DNA from: Hwangdonia seohaensis
GTDB taxonomy: Bacteria; Bacteroidota; Bacteroidia; Flavobacteriales; Flavobacteriaceae
NCBI RefSeq assembly: GCF_031932625.1
Contig: NZ_JAVSCK010000003.1
Span: 770,701-834,700, forward strand
DNA: 64,000 nucleotides
Direction: 5' to 3'
A model generated the notes under the pieces. It was not told where the DNA came from. It ran no database searches and saw only the letters and a program-made list of their open reading frames with translations. Of this stretch, positions 53,405 to 61,674 are shown piece after piece. The first letter of the stretch is position 1; each line of letters opens with the position of its first letter. Position numbers and translations under genes: made by a program.

Positions 53405-55423
53405 TTATATGGTTTTGTTTTTCCAAAAATTCATTATTTGATTAATGAATTCTGGCGTGTTTTTAATGGTTTTAAAATGATAATCGTGTTGAAACGTGGT
53501 TGGTGTGTAATTAAACCCTTGGGCCACAGATTTTTTTAGAAATTCTATGGCTTTGTCTTTTTCGCCCATTGATGCATGGTACTGCGCCCAACCGTAATCG
53601 ATAGCTCCAAACTGATAATCGGTTCTTAAACCGTTTAGTTTTTCAATTTGAGTTTTGGCAGCTTCAGAGTGGCCGTTTTTAAAATAACTTATGGCTAACA
53701 ATACCAAATATTCAATATTATGGGGTTCAGTTTCGTGTAGCGATTTATATAAATCTTCAGCATTTGTATAATCACCTTTATAATAATAGGCCGTGGCGAG
53801 ATCGGGCTTAGTGGTAATCGCATTGCTGTTTGAAATAACTTTATTAAAATAGGTATCTGCTTCAGCTTTTTTATTGGCATTTAAAAACTGCATTCCGGTA
53901 AATACATTTAAATAATCCATATCTTCATTTGACGCCGTTAAAGCATAGTGCGACAGGTATTTTTCAAGCTCTATAATTTTACCGGATTTCACATAGGCAC
54001 TTAATAACGGACGCTTTAAATAATTGGCCTCAATAATGTTTGTAACGGGCGCTAATATTTTTATAACGTTGTTGTACTTACCAAGTTCAACGTCGGCAAG
54101 TCCTTTAACATAATATCTAAAGCCGCAGCGTGTACAATTGTCTAAAACCATGTCTTCCATAGGGATTTCATTGTATATGGCGTCAATGTCTTCAGGTCTA
54201 TTAACATATTGCAGGGCAATGGTCATGGTGGTTTGATTGGTGTTCATATCCAAAGAAGCCACATCGTATTCTTTTTTAATAGCGCGATAGGTTTTGTCGT
54301 TTTTTCCGCTAATAATGGATTCGTAGAAAAGCATCCAGTTTTTTTGTCTTGCGTTTAATGTTGAATTTGTTGCAACGGTTTTTATTAGTGAATCTGTAAT
54401 CGAAAATAAACCTTTGTTGTAATAGTAAGCCATAAGATGGGCTTTTGGTTCGAAAAAATCCAAATCGTTTTTAATGGCTTTGTTTAAGTATTCCAAGTGG
54501 ATTTTGTCATTTTCAATATTATCCAACGCATTTATTAAATACTGATAGGCTTCATAATTAGGGGGTGTTTCTTCGTAGTATGAAGCTACTTGATTATTGT
54601 TTTTCTTTATATAACCAGACTCATCTTGTCGGTCTTCAGTCGATAAATACCCAAGAACATCTTGTTTTAATTTTTCCGCACAATCCAACGGTGCATTGGG
54701 GTCGCACTTAATGGTTTCAAAAGAGATTAGTGTTTTGTCAACCAAACCATCTTTTATGGAACCCTGCAAAAACAACGTGTCTTTTTCCATGTAAAAAGTG
54801 CCCTCAATAACCTTACCTGGTTTTAGGTAGTTTTTTAGAAGATTGTTTAAATCTATTGATTTTCCGGCTTGAGATTTTATAACACTGGTATAATCGCTAA
54901 CAATTTTAGATGAAATCACTTGGCCAACTTCATTTTCGGTAATGCCGTGGCTAATATACCTCGCCGCTATTCTGCCCACATTGTCTAAATCTGTATTGCC
55001 CGTTGTGTTTTCAAAATCCAAAACAGCAATTTTATCGTTTCCCTTTAATGCCTTTAATGAAATCTTTTCCCCAAAATTATTTTTAAAAATGAGGGTAATG
55101 GCAATACCAGAAAGCAAACCAATAACAAATAAAGACGAAAAGTACATTTTTTGAAATGCACTTTTGTTATACGGTGTTGTTGGGTCTTGGGTTTGTTGTA
55201 TTTCGTGTTTAAGAAGCCTAAACTTCCATACATAGTAAATATAAATCGGGAACCCAAACAACAGAATAACGATGAGATAGGTAACACTTTTTTCAGGAAG
55301 TCCGAGGGGCGAAGTTATAAGTGCTAATACTTGCAATACTACCCAGCTCGATACTATATAAATAGAAAGCATTTTAAAAACTCCCTTTTTATGGCACTCT
55401 TTAACGAAACCTTTTAGGTTCAT
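53405..55423 (-). CDS. Membrane protein with TolB-N-like domain and TPR repeats
   Basis: 672 residues: an N-terminal region with two hydrophobic segments (about 17-37 and 44-66) and a third near 92-112; then a TolB N-terminal-like domain ('DKIAVLDFENTTGNTDLDNVGRIAARYISHGI'); then from about 275 a long array of TPR-like helices. Such 'adenylate cyclase-TPR' style membrane proteins usually put the repeats outside or inside as a sensing scaffold. It is the first gene of the leftward locus and probably its sensor or assembly platform; this is inferred from position and domain layout. Confidence 0.75.
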   Translation of the reverse strand: MNLKGFVKECHKKGVFKMLSIYIVSSWVVLQVLALITSPLGLPEKSVTYLIVILLFGFPIYIYYVWKFRLLKHEIQQTQDPTTPYNKSAFQKMYFSSLFVIGLLSGIAITLIFKNNFGEKISLKALKGNDKIAVLDFENTTGNTDLDNVGRIAARYISHGITENEVGQVISSKIVSDYTSVIKSQAGKSIDLNNLLKNYLKPGKVIEGTFYMEKDTLFLQGSIKDGLVDKTLISFETIKCDPNAPLDCAEKLKQDVLGYLSTEDRQDESGYIKKNNNQVASYYEETPPNYEAYQYLINALDNIENDKIHLEYLNKAIKNDLDFFEPKAHLMAYYYNKGLFSITDSLIKTVATNSTLNARQKNWMLFYESIISGKNDKTYRAIKKEYDVASLDMNTNQTTMTIALQYVNRPEDIDAIYNEIPMEDMVLDNCTRCGFRYYVKGLADVELGKYNNVIKILAPVTNIIEANYLKRPLLSAYVKSGKIIELEKYLSHYALTASNEDMDYLNVFTGMQFLNANKKAEADTYFNKVISNSNAITTKPDLATAYYYKGDYTNAEDLYKSLHETEPHNIEYLVLLAISYFKNGHSEAAKTQIEKLNGLRTDYQFGAIDYGWAQYHASMGEKDKAIEFLKKSVAQGFNYTPTTFQHDYHFKTIKNTPEFINQIMNFWKNKTI

Positions 55424-55475
55424 TTTTCAGTTGATTAATTGAAGTGGTTAAGAGTAAATGGGATTAATAGCTTGC

Positions 55476-55518
55476 TAAAGTTACATTTTTTCACTAATAT
55501 AGAGCATAATTAACTTTA
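55476..55518. promoter_or_regulatory. Divergent inverted TAACTTTA motifs
   Basis: TAAAGTTA (55476-55483) and TAACTTTA (55511-55518) are exact inverted copies separated by 27 bases between the divergent TPR gene and the repeat-peptide gene. Each is one base from the -7 consensus TAnnTTTG in its own direction; the rightward one would leave a leader of only a few bases. Possible divergent promoters or operator. Confidence 0.35.
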
Positions 55519-55530
55519 AAAATATATATC

Positions 55531-55728
55531 ATGGCAAGTAACAAAAACTCTGATACTATTCATCCAAAGGACGGAAGTAGTATCATCCCAAAAGACGGAA
55601 GCAGTATTAAACCAAAAGACGGCTCTAGCATCATTCCAAAAGATGGAAGCAGTATTAAACCAAAAGACGGCTCTAGCATCATTCCAAAAGACGGAAGCAG
55701 TATTAAACCAAAAGATAAAAGACATTAA
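55531..55728 (+). CDS. 65-residue octapeptide-repeat protein (DGSSI[IK]PK)x6
   Basis: After MASNKNSDTIHPK, the protein consists of six perfect 8-residue units: DGSSIIPK and DGSSIKPK alternate strictly from residue 14 to 61, ending DKRH. The N-terminal NSDTIHPK reads as a seventh, degenerate unit. There is no signal peptide. Each unit has a PKDG turn and a short SSI strand, so a beta solenoid or stacked hairpins are likely; the charges of D and K nearly balance. It is divergent from the TIR-caspase operon, and the same unit is present in the membrane protein at 52824-53384. A terminator follows. Real coding is supported by the conserved reading frame between the two proteins. Confidence 0.75.
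   Translation: MASNKNSDTIHPKDGSSIIPKDGSSIKPKDGSSIIPKDGSSIKPKDGSSIIPKDGSSIKPKDKRH
55570..55713 (+). repeat. 24-bp tandem coding repeat, six units
   Basis: Six 24-base units with a 48-base higher-order period, because I-type and K-type octapeptides alternate. Units 3-6 are nearly identical in DNA (GACGGCTCTAGC / GACGGAAGCAGT), pointing to recent duplication of a 48-base pair. Confidence 0.92.
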
Positions 55729-55802
55729 ACCTTACTGTTATTTGAAATAGATACTATTCAATGATTAAATCTTGCCCTATATTTTAAGCAATTGAAAACA
55801 TA

Positions 55803-55836
55803 AAAAAACCGAGACAGAAATGGCTCGGTTTTTTTA
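55803..55836 (+). terminator. Terminator of the repeat-peptide gene
   Basis: AAAAAACCGAG and CTCGGTTTTTT pair around a 12-base loop, with a T-run; about 75 bases after the stop codon. Confidence 0.88.
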
Positions 55837-55988
55837 TTGGACCCAAATAGCAAATCATTCCTCAACAAAAAAGTGCTCTTTTAAACTTAAGTGTATTTGT
55901 TGCAAATGAAAGTTGATGGTAGTTCAAATCGCAACGCGTATAAAAACTACTTTTCGCGCTATAAAAATGAAGTAAATTTTTAAATTGA

Positions 55989-56426
55989 TTAATCAACCAG
56001 CTCAATGGTTCTTTGGAAAGTGTAGATAAACCCATCAGCACCGGTACCAGTTGTTGTTATGTTTTTGTCAATTGTTAACGTGTTTTGAGAAATCTCAAAA
56101 TTACCAAATTCGATATCATCTATGGTCAAAAAGGTTTTTCCGCTAGGACCTTGAATAACATCAAATTCATAAGTTCCGGAATCCAGCGCATCCTCAATCG
56201 TGTCGTCATCATTATTATTTTCAACAACAAGCGTTTTGGTTGCATCGTTAAAAGCCCATACAATGGTATCAAGGCTAAATGTTTCATTTACGCCGGCAAC
56301 ACCACCAGTTACGTTAACCAAGTGCCATAAATATTTTACTTTTTGAGGGTCTATGGGGTCTTCACTGGTTGAACAGCTTGAAAAACTAAACAAACAACTT
56401 AAAACGATTAGAATAGACTTCTTCAT
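55989..56426 (-). CDS. Small lipoprotein, lipocalin-like
   Basis: A 145-residue protein with a lipoprotein signal peptide (FSSC, Cys18), then a beta-rich domain beginning 'KVKYLWHLVNVTGG' and with 'FNDATKTLVVENNND' and 'FGNFEISQNTLTIDK'. The pattern 'LWHLVNV...' is that of small lipocalin-like lipoproteins of Bacteroidota. No clear ligand. Probably outer-membrane or periplasmic. Confidence 0.68.
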   Translation of the reverse strand: MKKSILIVLSCLFSFSSCSTSEDPIDPQKVKYLWHLVNVTGGVAGVNETFSLDTIVWAFNDATKTLVVENNNDDDTIEDALDSGTYEFDVIQGPSGKTFLTIDDIEFGNFEISQNTLTIDKNITTTGTGADGFIYTFQRTIELVD

Positions 56427-56594
56427 TATTTAAAATTTTAAAGATTTAGGATTTTATATATAGATGATAAAAAAACCAAAAGGTTGCGTTGAAATAATTT
56501 TAAATAGTGATTTATGGTTCGAAAAAGAGCGTTTTTTTCTATTTCTTATACTTAACTTTGTTAAAACAACCATGTTAATTCGAATTCTGATTCT

Positions 56595-58880
56595 ATGAAA
56601 TTTTTCAAGCTGCTCATATTCTTCCTCTTTTTGGTAACGGTTTCCTGTAAAAATAAAGTGCCGGCAAAAGCAGGCGTTATTCCACAGCCCAACCTAATCG
56701 AGTATCAACAAGGCACATTTATGGTTTCTGAAAATACGGTAATTGTTTCTGAAAATTCTGAAGAAGGAAAACGCATCGCAGCTGAATTGATTTCTTTTTT
56801 TGATAAAAACTTCAATTTAAAACTAAATACCTCGACCAAAATTCAGGACAATGCCATTCAATTAATAATATCTGAAGATGGCGATAATAAGGAAGCGTAT
56901 CAACTTAACGTGACTAAAAAAGGTGTTTCAATAACAGGGAAAACCTACCATGGCGTGTTTTATGGGGTACAAACCTTAAAGCAGTTGCTAACGCCCAAAA
57001 CATTGATTAATGCACCGATACTTCATTTTGTTCATATTAAAGATGCACCCGAATTTGGTTGGCGTGGTATGATGTTGGACGTGTCGCGGCATTTTTTCCC
57101 TAAAGATTCCGTTAAAAAAGTAATCGACATTTTAGCCATGCACAAAATGAATAAATTCCATTGGCATTTGGTTGATGGCATTGGTTGGAGGATTCAAATT
57201 GATAAGTATCCGGAATTAATCAAAAAAGGGGCTTGGAGAAAAGTAAAGGAAAACAAAAAACCGTGGGAAGATTTTGAGGCAACTTATAAGGATACCGAAG
57301 GTGAGGTTTACGGCGGATTTTATACCAAAGCTGATATTAAAGAGGTTGTGGCATACGCTGCCGAACGGTATATTGATGTGATTCCTGAAATTGAAATGCC
57401 CGGGCATTCTGAAGCGGCACTGCAATGTTATCCGGAATTTACTTGTGATGGCGAAGGTACATCCGGGGTGTATTGCGCCGGTAACGATGGATCTTTTGAG
57501 TTTTTACAGAATATAATTAGCGAGGTTGTGCCACTGTTTCCGTATAAATATTTACATATTGGTGGCGATGAGGTTGGTAAATCGGCTTGGTTAAATTGTA
57601 AAAAATGCCAAAAAAGAATGCAGGATGAAAATCTTGAAAATGCCGAAGAATTACAAAGCTATTTTGTAAAACGTATGGAAGAATTCATCCATTCGAAAAA
57701 TAAAAAATTAATTGGGTGGGACGAAATACTGGAAGGTGGTTTGCCGGAGCGAGCCACTGTTATGTCGTGGCGCGGATTCGAGGGTGGTATAGAAGCCGCC
57801 AATGCAGGGCACGATGTAGTAATGTCGCCCGGGTCTCCTTTGTATTTTGATCACAATCAAGGCAAAAGCGAGTTCGAGCCACCATCTTGGGGCGGCTACA
57901 ACAACTTGCTCAAGGTTTACGATTTTAATCCCGTTCCCGATGCTATTGCAGCAGATAAAAGGCATCATATTCTTGGTGGACAAGCCAATCTTTGGACCGA
58001 ACAGATTAAAACTTTAAGTCATGCACAATATATGATGTTGCCCAGGTTGAGTGCGTTGTCTGAAGCACTTTGGACAAGCCCTAACCAAAAAAACAAGAAT
58101 GAATTCATAAAAAGAATAGATGTTCATTTTGATAGATTTGAGGAACTAAACTACCATTTCGCGGGGAGCTCACTGGCACCAGATTATAACGTAACTTATA
58201 ATAAAGCTGATAAAACCTTTGTGCTTGAATTGAAAAACGAATTGGGTATAAATGAGATTAGATATACTTTAGACGGTACGGCACCAATAGTAAATTCAGA
58301 ATTATATACGACGCCAATACGCTACACCAAGCCCATTAATGTACACGCACAAGCCTTTAGAAACGGGGAGCCTATTGGTTTTCCTTTAAAGAAAATGTTT
58401 TCCACCGGTTTTGGCGATAAATGCAAGGTTACATATACCCATCCTTATAACGAAAGTTACAGCGGCGGAGGCGAACAGGCTTTGTTTAATAATAAGTTTG
58501 CAAACCCAAGAGGCGACGACCCCAATTGGCAAGGGCTTCCTAAAAAGGACTTCGAAGTAATTATCGATTTGGGAGAACCCAATGCATTATCTTATGTTGG
58601 TTTAAACTTTTTTCAGCACATTGGGGCTACTTCCGTTATGTTGCCAACTCAAGTGGTTATTGGTATTTCGGAAGATGGTAAAACCTATCAAATCGTTTTG
58701 GATGAAACTTTGGAAACCATAAAGGACAGAGACCCTATTATAAAAAGAATAGAAACTGAATTTGAAAAGCAAGACGTTTCCTTTATTAAAATTTCGGCAA
58801 AAAATAGAGGTCAATTACCAGAATGGCATATTCGAAACGGTGATGCTTGGGTATTTGTTGATGAGGTTACGGTAAAATAA
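56595..58880 (+). CDS. GH20 beta-N-acetylhexosaminidase lipoprotein
   Basis: A 761-residue enzyme with a lipoprotein signal (VTVSC). The GH20b domain at about 30-145 precedes the GH20 barrel with 'GWRGMMLDVSRHFF', 'KFHWHLVDGIGWRIQI', 'EIEMPGHSEAAL' and the catalytic pair Asp325-Glu326 in 'HIGGDE'. After ~510 there is a chitobiase-type Ig domain ('YTLDGTAPIVNSELYT') and an F5/8-type carbohydrate-binding region. Removes terminal GlcNAc or GalNAc from glycans outside the cytoplasm. A -7 like TAACTTTG lies at 56553-56560. The YjbQ gene follows 14 bases later. Confidence 0.94.
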   Translation: MKFFKLLIFFLFLVTVSCKNKVPAKAGVIPQPNLIEYQQGTFMVSENTVIVSENSEEGKRIAAELISFFDKNFNLKLNTSTKIQDNAIQLIISEDGDNKEAYQLNVTKKGVSITGKTYHGVFYGVQTLKQLLTPKTLINAPILHFVHIKDAPEFGWRGMMLDVSRHFFPKDSVKKVIDILAMHKMNKFHWHLVDGIGWRIQIDKYPELIKKGAWRKVKENKKPWEDFEATYKDTEGEVYGGFYTKADIKEVVAYAAERYIDVIPEIEMPGHSEAALQCYPEFTCDGEGTSGVYCAGNDGSFEFLQNIISEVVPLFPYKYLHIGGDEVGKSAWLNCKKCQKRMQDENLENAEELQSYFVKRMEEFIHSKNKKLIGWDEILEGGLPERATVMSWRGFEGGIEAANAGHDVVMSPGSPLYFDHNQGKSEFEPPSWGGYNNLLKVYDFNPVPDAIAADKRHHILGGQANLWTEQIKTLSHAQYMMLPRLSALSEALWTSPNQKNKNEFIKRIDVHFDRFEELNYHFAGSSLAPDYNVTYNKADKTFVLELKNELGINEIRYTLDGTAPIVNSELYTTPIRYTKPINVHAQAFRNGEPIGFPLKKMFSTGFGDKCKVTYTHPYNESYSGGGEQALFNNKFANPRGDDPNWQGLPKKDFEVIIDLGEPNALSYVGLNFFQHIGATSVMLPTQVVIGISEDGKTYQIVLDETLETIKDRDPIIKRIETEFEKQDVSFIKISAKNRGQLPEWHIRNGDAWVFVDEVTVK

Positions 58881-58894
58881 AACATCAAATTTCC

Positions 58895-59317
58895 ATGAAA
58901 TTTTTTCAAAAAGAAATACAGTTAAAAGCACAATCAAGAGGGTTTCATTTGATTACGGACGCTATTTTAGAGGCGATACCAGAAATTAGAGCCATTAAAA
59001 TAGGGCAGATGCAGGTGTTTATAAAGCATACATCGGCGAGTTTAACCATAAATGAAAATGCTGATTATACGGTGAGAACCGATTTTGAAAGTCATTTCAA
59101 TAAAATGATTCCTGAAAACGCACCGTATTACGAGCATACTTACGAAGGGCCTGATGATATGCCCGCACATATTAAAGCATCGGTTTTAGGCGCTTCGGTA
59201 CTCATACCAATAAGCAACGGAAAACTAAATTTAGGGATTTGGCAAGGGGTTTATTTGTGTGAACACAGAAACTCTGGTGGTTCAAGAAAACTTGTAATTA
59301 CCGCCTACGGGATTTGA
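58895..59317 (+). CDS. YjbQ family protein
   Basis: A 140-residue protein of the UPF0047/YjbQ family, with 'IFIKHTSASLTINENAD'-type sequence (VFIKHTSASL), 'YEGPDDMPAHIKASVLG' and 'GIWQGVYLCEHRNSGGSRK'. The conserved His and Glu residues point to a metal site. Some members show weak thiamine-phosphate synthase activity; the main role is unclear. Cotranscribed with the GH20 gene. Confidence 0.9.
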   Translation: MKFFQKEIQLKAQSRGFHLITDAILEAIPEIRAIKIGQMQVFIKHTSASLTINENADYTVRTDFESHFNKMIPENAPYYEHTYEGPDDMPAHIKASVLGASVLIPISNGKLNLGIWQGVYLCEHRNSGGSRKLVITAYGI

Positions 59318-59322
59318 GTTCT

Positions 59323-60144
59323 TTAAGGAATCTTTATTTTTTCCTCCTTGTCAATAATTAATTTTTGTAAAATGTGTTCAACCCCAAACTCATCATTGGT
59401 CTTGGTTTCAAATCGCGCTGTTTGCTTTACCACCTCATGGGCGTTTTTCATGGCATAGCTAAAATAGCCTTGTTTTAGCATTTCTATATCATTATGGTAA
59501 TCGCCAAAAACCATCGTTTCTTCAGCTGAAATTTGATACGAATCTTGCAACAATTTAATGGCATGACCTTTATTGGCCAAATTATCGGAAATATCCACCC
59601 AATGTCTGGCCGAGGTTTTTACTTTAAAATGAGCTTCTAAATGCTTTACATGCGGATAGATATGTTTTTCTGAATTTTCTTCGTGGTAAAGAGAAACCTT
59701 GTAAATATCTTCATTAATCTCATCGATGTTTTCAATAATTTGAAAACTCGGATAATACTCAGTTAAAACATCCGATAAGGCTGTCGAGTTCTTTGTTATA
59801 AAAGCCTTGGTTTTTCCGCAGAAAACGGGGTGTGCATTTTCTAATGAATCAATCAGAGCTGTAATTTCTGAAAGCTTATCTGTTTTTATGGGCGTAGATA
59901 GTAGGGTTTCGTCTCTTTTAGATACAAGTCCGCCATTTTCCGAAACTATAATAATATCGTTTTTTATACCGTTAAGTTTCTGGGTAATGCTATAGTGGGG
60001 CCTGCCACTGGCGGCTACAAACAACACGCCGTGGTCTGTCATTTTATTGAATAATTTAAAAAACTCGGGACTCACTTGGTGCTTCGAGTTTAGGAGCGTA
60101 CCGTCCATATCGGTAACCACTAATTTTACTTTTGATAGATTCAT
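59323..60144 (-). CDS. HAD hydrolase, Cof-type phosphatase
   Basis: A 273-residue Cof-like HAD phosphatase: motif I 'VVTDMDGTLLNS' near residue 10, motif II Ser/Thr in 'VAASGRP', motif III Lys and motif IV 'MVFGDYHNDIEML'. The cap between these parts fits the C2 type. Substrate is probably a sugar phosphate or nucleotide. Its stop lies five bases from that of the convergent YjbQ gene. Confidence 0.9.
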   Translation of the reverse strand: MNLSKVKLVVTDMDGTLLNSKHQVSPEFFKLFNKMTDHGVLFVAASGRPHYSITQKLNGIKNDIIIVSENGGLVSKRDETLLSTPIKTDKLSEITALIDSLENAHPVFCGKTKAFITKNSTALSDVLTEYYPSFQIIENIDEINEDIYKVSLYHEENSEKHIYPHVKHLEAHFKVKTSARHWVDISDNLANKGHAIKLLQDSYQISAEETMVFGDYHNDIEMLKQGYFSYAMKNAHEVVKQTARFETKTNDEFGVEHILQKLIIDKEEKIKIP

Positions 60145-60228
60145 GCCAGGGTTGTTTTAATAATTTGCAAAAGTAACACTCCTTTGATAGAGAATTGTTT
60201 TTTAAAAGTTAATTTTAGTTAAACAAAA

Positions 60229-60258
60229 AAAATCCGATTCAATTAAGAACCGGATTTT
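60229..60258 (-). terminator. Terminator of the thrS-infC-rpmI-rplT operon
   Basis: AAATCCGATTC and GAACCGGATTT pair (one mismatch) around AATTAA, followed by T5 to the left on the minus strand; 43 bases after rplT. Confidence 0.82.
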
Positions 60259-60300
60259 TATATTAAGCGAATAATATGATTTTACAATAGGCGAAACGCC

Positions 60301-60645
60301 TTATTTAATTTTCTCTACTACAGCTTTAAAAGCCTCTGGGTTATTCATGGCTAAATCCGCTAAAACCTTACGGTTTAATTCAATGTCATTAGCTCTTAAT
60401 TTCCCCATAAATTGAGAATAAGATAAACCATGTTCTCTGGCTCCAGCGTTAATACGCGTAATCCATAAAGCACGGAATGTTCTTTTTTTGTTTCTACGGT
60501 CTCTGTACGAATATTGCATCGCTTTGTCAACCGCATTTTTTGCTACTGTCCAAACGTTTTTACGACGTCCGAAATAGCCTTTTGCTTGTTTAATTACCTT
60601 TTTTCTTCTGGCTCTTTTGGCTACAGAATTTACTGATCTTGGCAT
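60301..60645 (-). CDS. rplT: 50S ribosomal protein L20
   Basis: A 114-residue ribosomal protein required for 23S rRNA folding: 'MPRSVNSVAKRARRKKVIKQ' and 'ALWITRINAGAREHGLSYSQF' are typical. Last gene of the translation operon. The 122-base gap before it contains a 14-base direct repeat. Confidence 0.97.
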   Translation of the reverse strand: MPRSVNSVAKRARRKKVIKQAKGYFGRRKNVWTVAKNAVDKAMQYSYRDRRNKKRTFRALWITRINAGAREHGLSYSQFMGKLRANDIELNRKVLADLAMNNPEAFKAVVEKIK

Positions 60646-60767
60646 AATTTTAATTGTTTTTTGTAGTAGGCGGCCGATAATCGGTACTTCTAACTTCGTA
60701 CTCCTATCTTCGTACTTGGTTGCCTAACTCCAGGGTTTATAAATTGTTTTAACCGGTTAAAACGCTG

Positions 60768-60965
60768 TTACTTTAAACGCAACATGGTTTTAACATTGTC
60801 TTCGTCAGCCTTATGTACTAAAGTATCATGGGTTAACGCTAGCTTACGCTTTTTAGATTTCTTTGTTAAGATGTGACTCTTAAAAGCGTGCTTTCTTTTA
60901 ATTTTACCAGTACCCGTAAGCTTAAAACGCTTTTTGGCACTAGATTTTGTTTTCATTTTAGGCAT
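60768..60965 (-). CDS. rpmI: 50S ribosomal protein L35
   Basis: A very basic 65-residue protein: 'MPKMKTKSSAKKRFKLTGTG', 'KIKRKHAFKSHILTKKSKKRK'. It lies between infC and rplT, as in most bacteria. A 130-base gap separates it from infC; L20 autoregulation through the leader is common but not readable here. Confidence 0.96.
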   Translation of the reverse strand: MPKMKTKSSAKKRFKLTGTGKIKRKHAFKSHILTKKSKKRKLALTHDTLVHKADEDNVKTMLRLK

Positions 60966-61095
60966 TTTTTCTCCTAGTTTTTTAATTATTTCGCTTAATT
61001 GCTTTTGTGCCGAATCTTTTTTCGGCGTCGTATTGTTTTACTAAAATTTCTACCTTGGTATAAGCCGTAGGGTCAAATCTAGTATTAACTATTCA

Positions 61096-61635
61096 TTACT
61101 TTTTGGGAGCAATAAACATCGTCATTCGTTTACCTTCTAAACGAGGCATTTGCTCAACTTTCCCAAATTCTTCAAGGTCTTGGGCTAATCTTAATAACAA
61201 AATCTGGCCTTGCTCCTTAAATATGATTGAACGTCCTTTAAAGAATACAAAAGCTTTTAATTTTGCACCTTCTTTTAAGAACTTCTCAGCATGTTTCTTT
61301 TTAAATTCGTAATCGTGGTCATCAGTTTGAGGACCAAAACGAATTTCTTTAATTGTTACTTTGGTGGCTTTAGATTTTAAAGCTTTGTCCCGTTTCTTTT
61401 GTTCATAAAGAAACTTCTTATAATCCATAACCTTACATACCGGAGGATCAGCATTTGGTGAAATCTCTACAAGATCTAATTCCTGCTCGTTTGCTATTCT
61501 CATAGCATCACCTTTGGTATAAATACCAATTTCTACGTTGTCTCCAACAAGGCGTACTTTTTGCGCTGTAATCTTAGAGTTAATCTTATGTTTATCCTCT
61601 TGTGAAACCCTTCTGGGTTGATGTCTTCTTCTAAT
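61096..61635 (-). CDS. infC: Translation initiation factor IF-3 with AUU start
   Basis: The frame continues in family-like sequence ('RRRHQPRRVSQEDKHKINSK', 'VRLVGDNVEIGIYTKGDAM') upstream of the first ATG at 61503, but contains no ATG, GTG or TTG before a stop at 61656. The expected start is ATT at 61635, giving a 179-residue product, the normal size; ATA at 61641 is a second choice. In Escherichia coli infC also starts at AUU and is self-regulated by IF-3, which rejects AUU. Motifs further on, 'YKKFLYEQKKRDK', 'EIRFGPQTDDHDYE' and 'MPRLEGKRMTMFIAPKK', confirm the gene. Confidence 0.9.
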   Translation of the reverse strand: MRRRHQPRRVSQEDKHKINSKITAQKVRLVGDNVEIGIYTKGDAMRIANEQELDLVEISPNADPPVCKVMDYKKFLYEQKKRDKALKSKATKVTIKEIRFGPQTDDHDYEFKKKHAEKFLKEGAKLKAFVFFKGRSIIFKEQGQILLLRLAQDLEEFGKVEQMPRLEGKRMTMFIAPKK

Positions 61636-61674
61636 TGCTATGGCGTTATGGTTTTAAATTAAACTTATTGTTTT

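Noticed and set aside
55570..55713. Regular 24-base repeats as a CRISPR array
   Set aside because: The units are directly adjacent without spacers, keep one reading frame, and no cas genes are near.
55516..55725. Open frame antisense to the octapeptide-repeat gene, with its own FWFNTAS-type repeats
   Set aside because: It is the mirror of the sense repeat. The sense frame is shared with a separate gene (52824-53384) and is followed by a terminator in its own direction.
48838..55728. Accessory locus as a transposon or prophage
   Set aside because: No transposase, integrase, phage structural gene, tRNA target or matching end repeats are visible around it.
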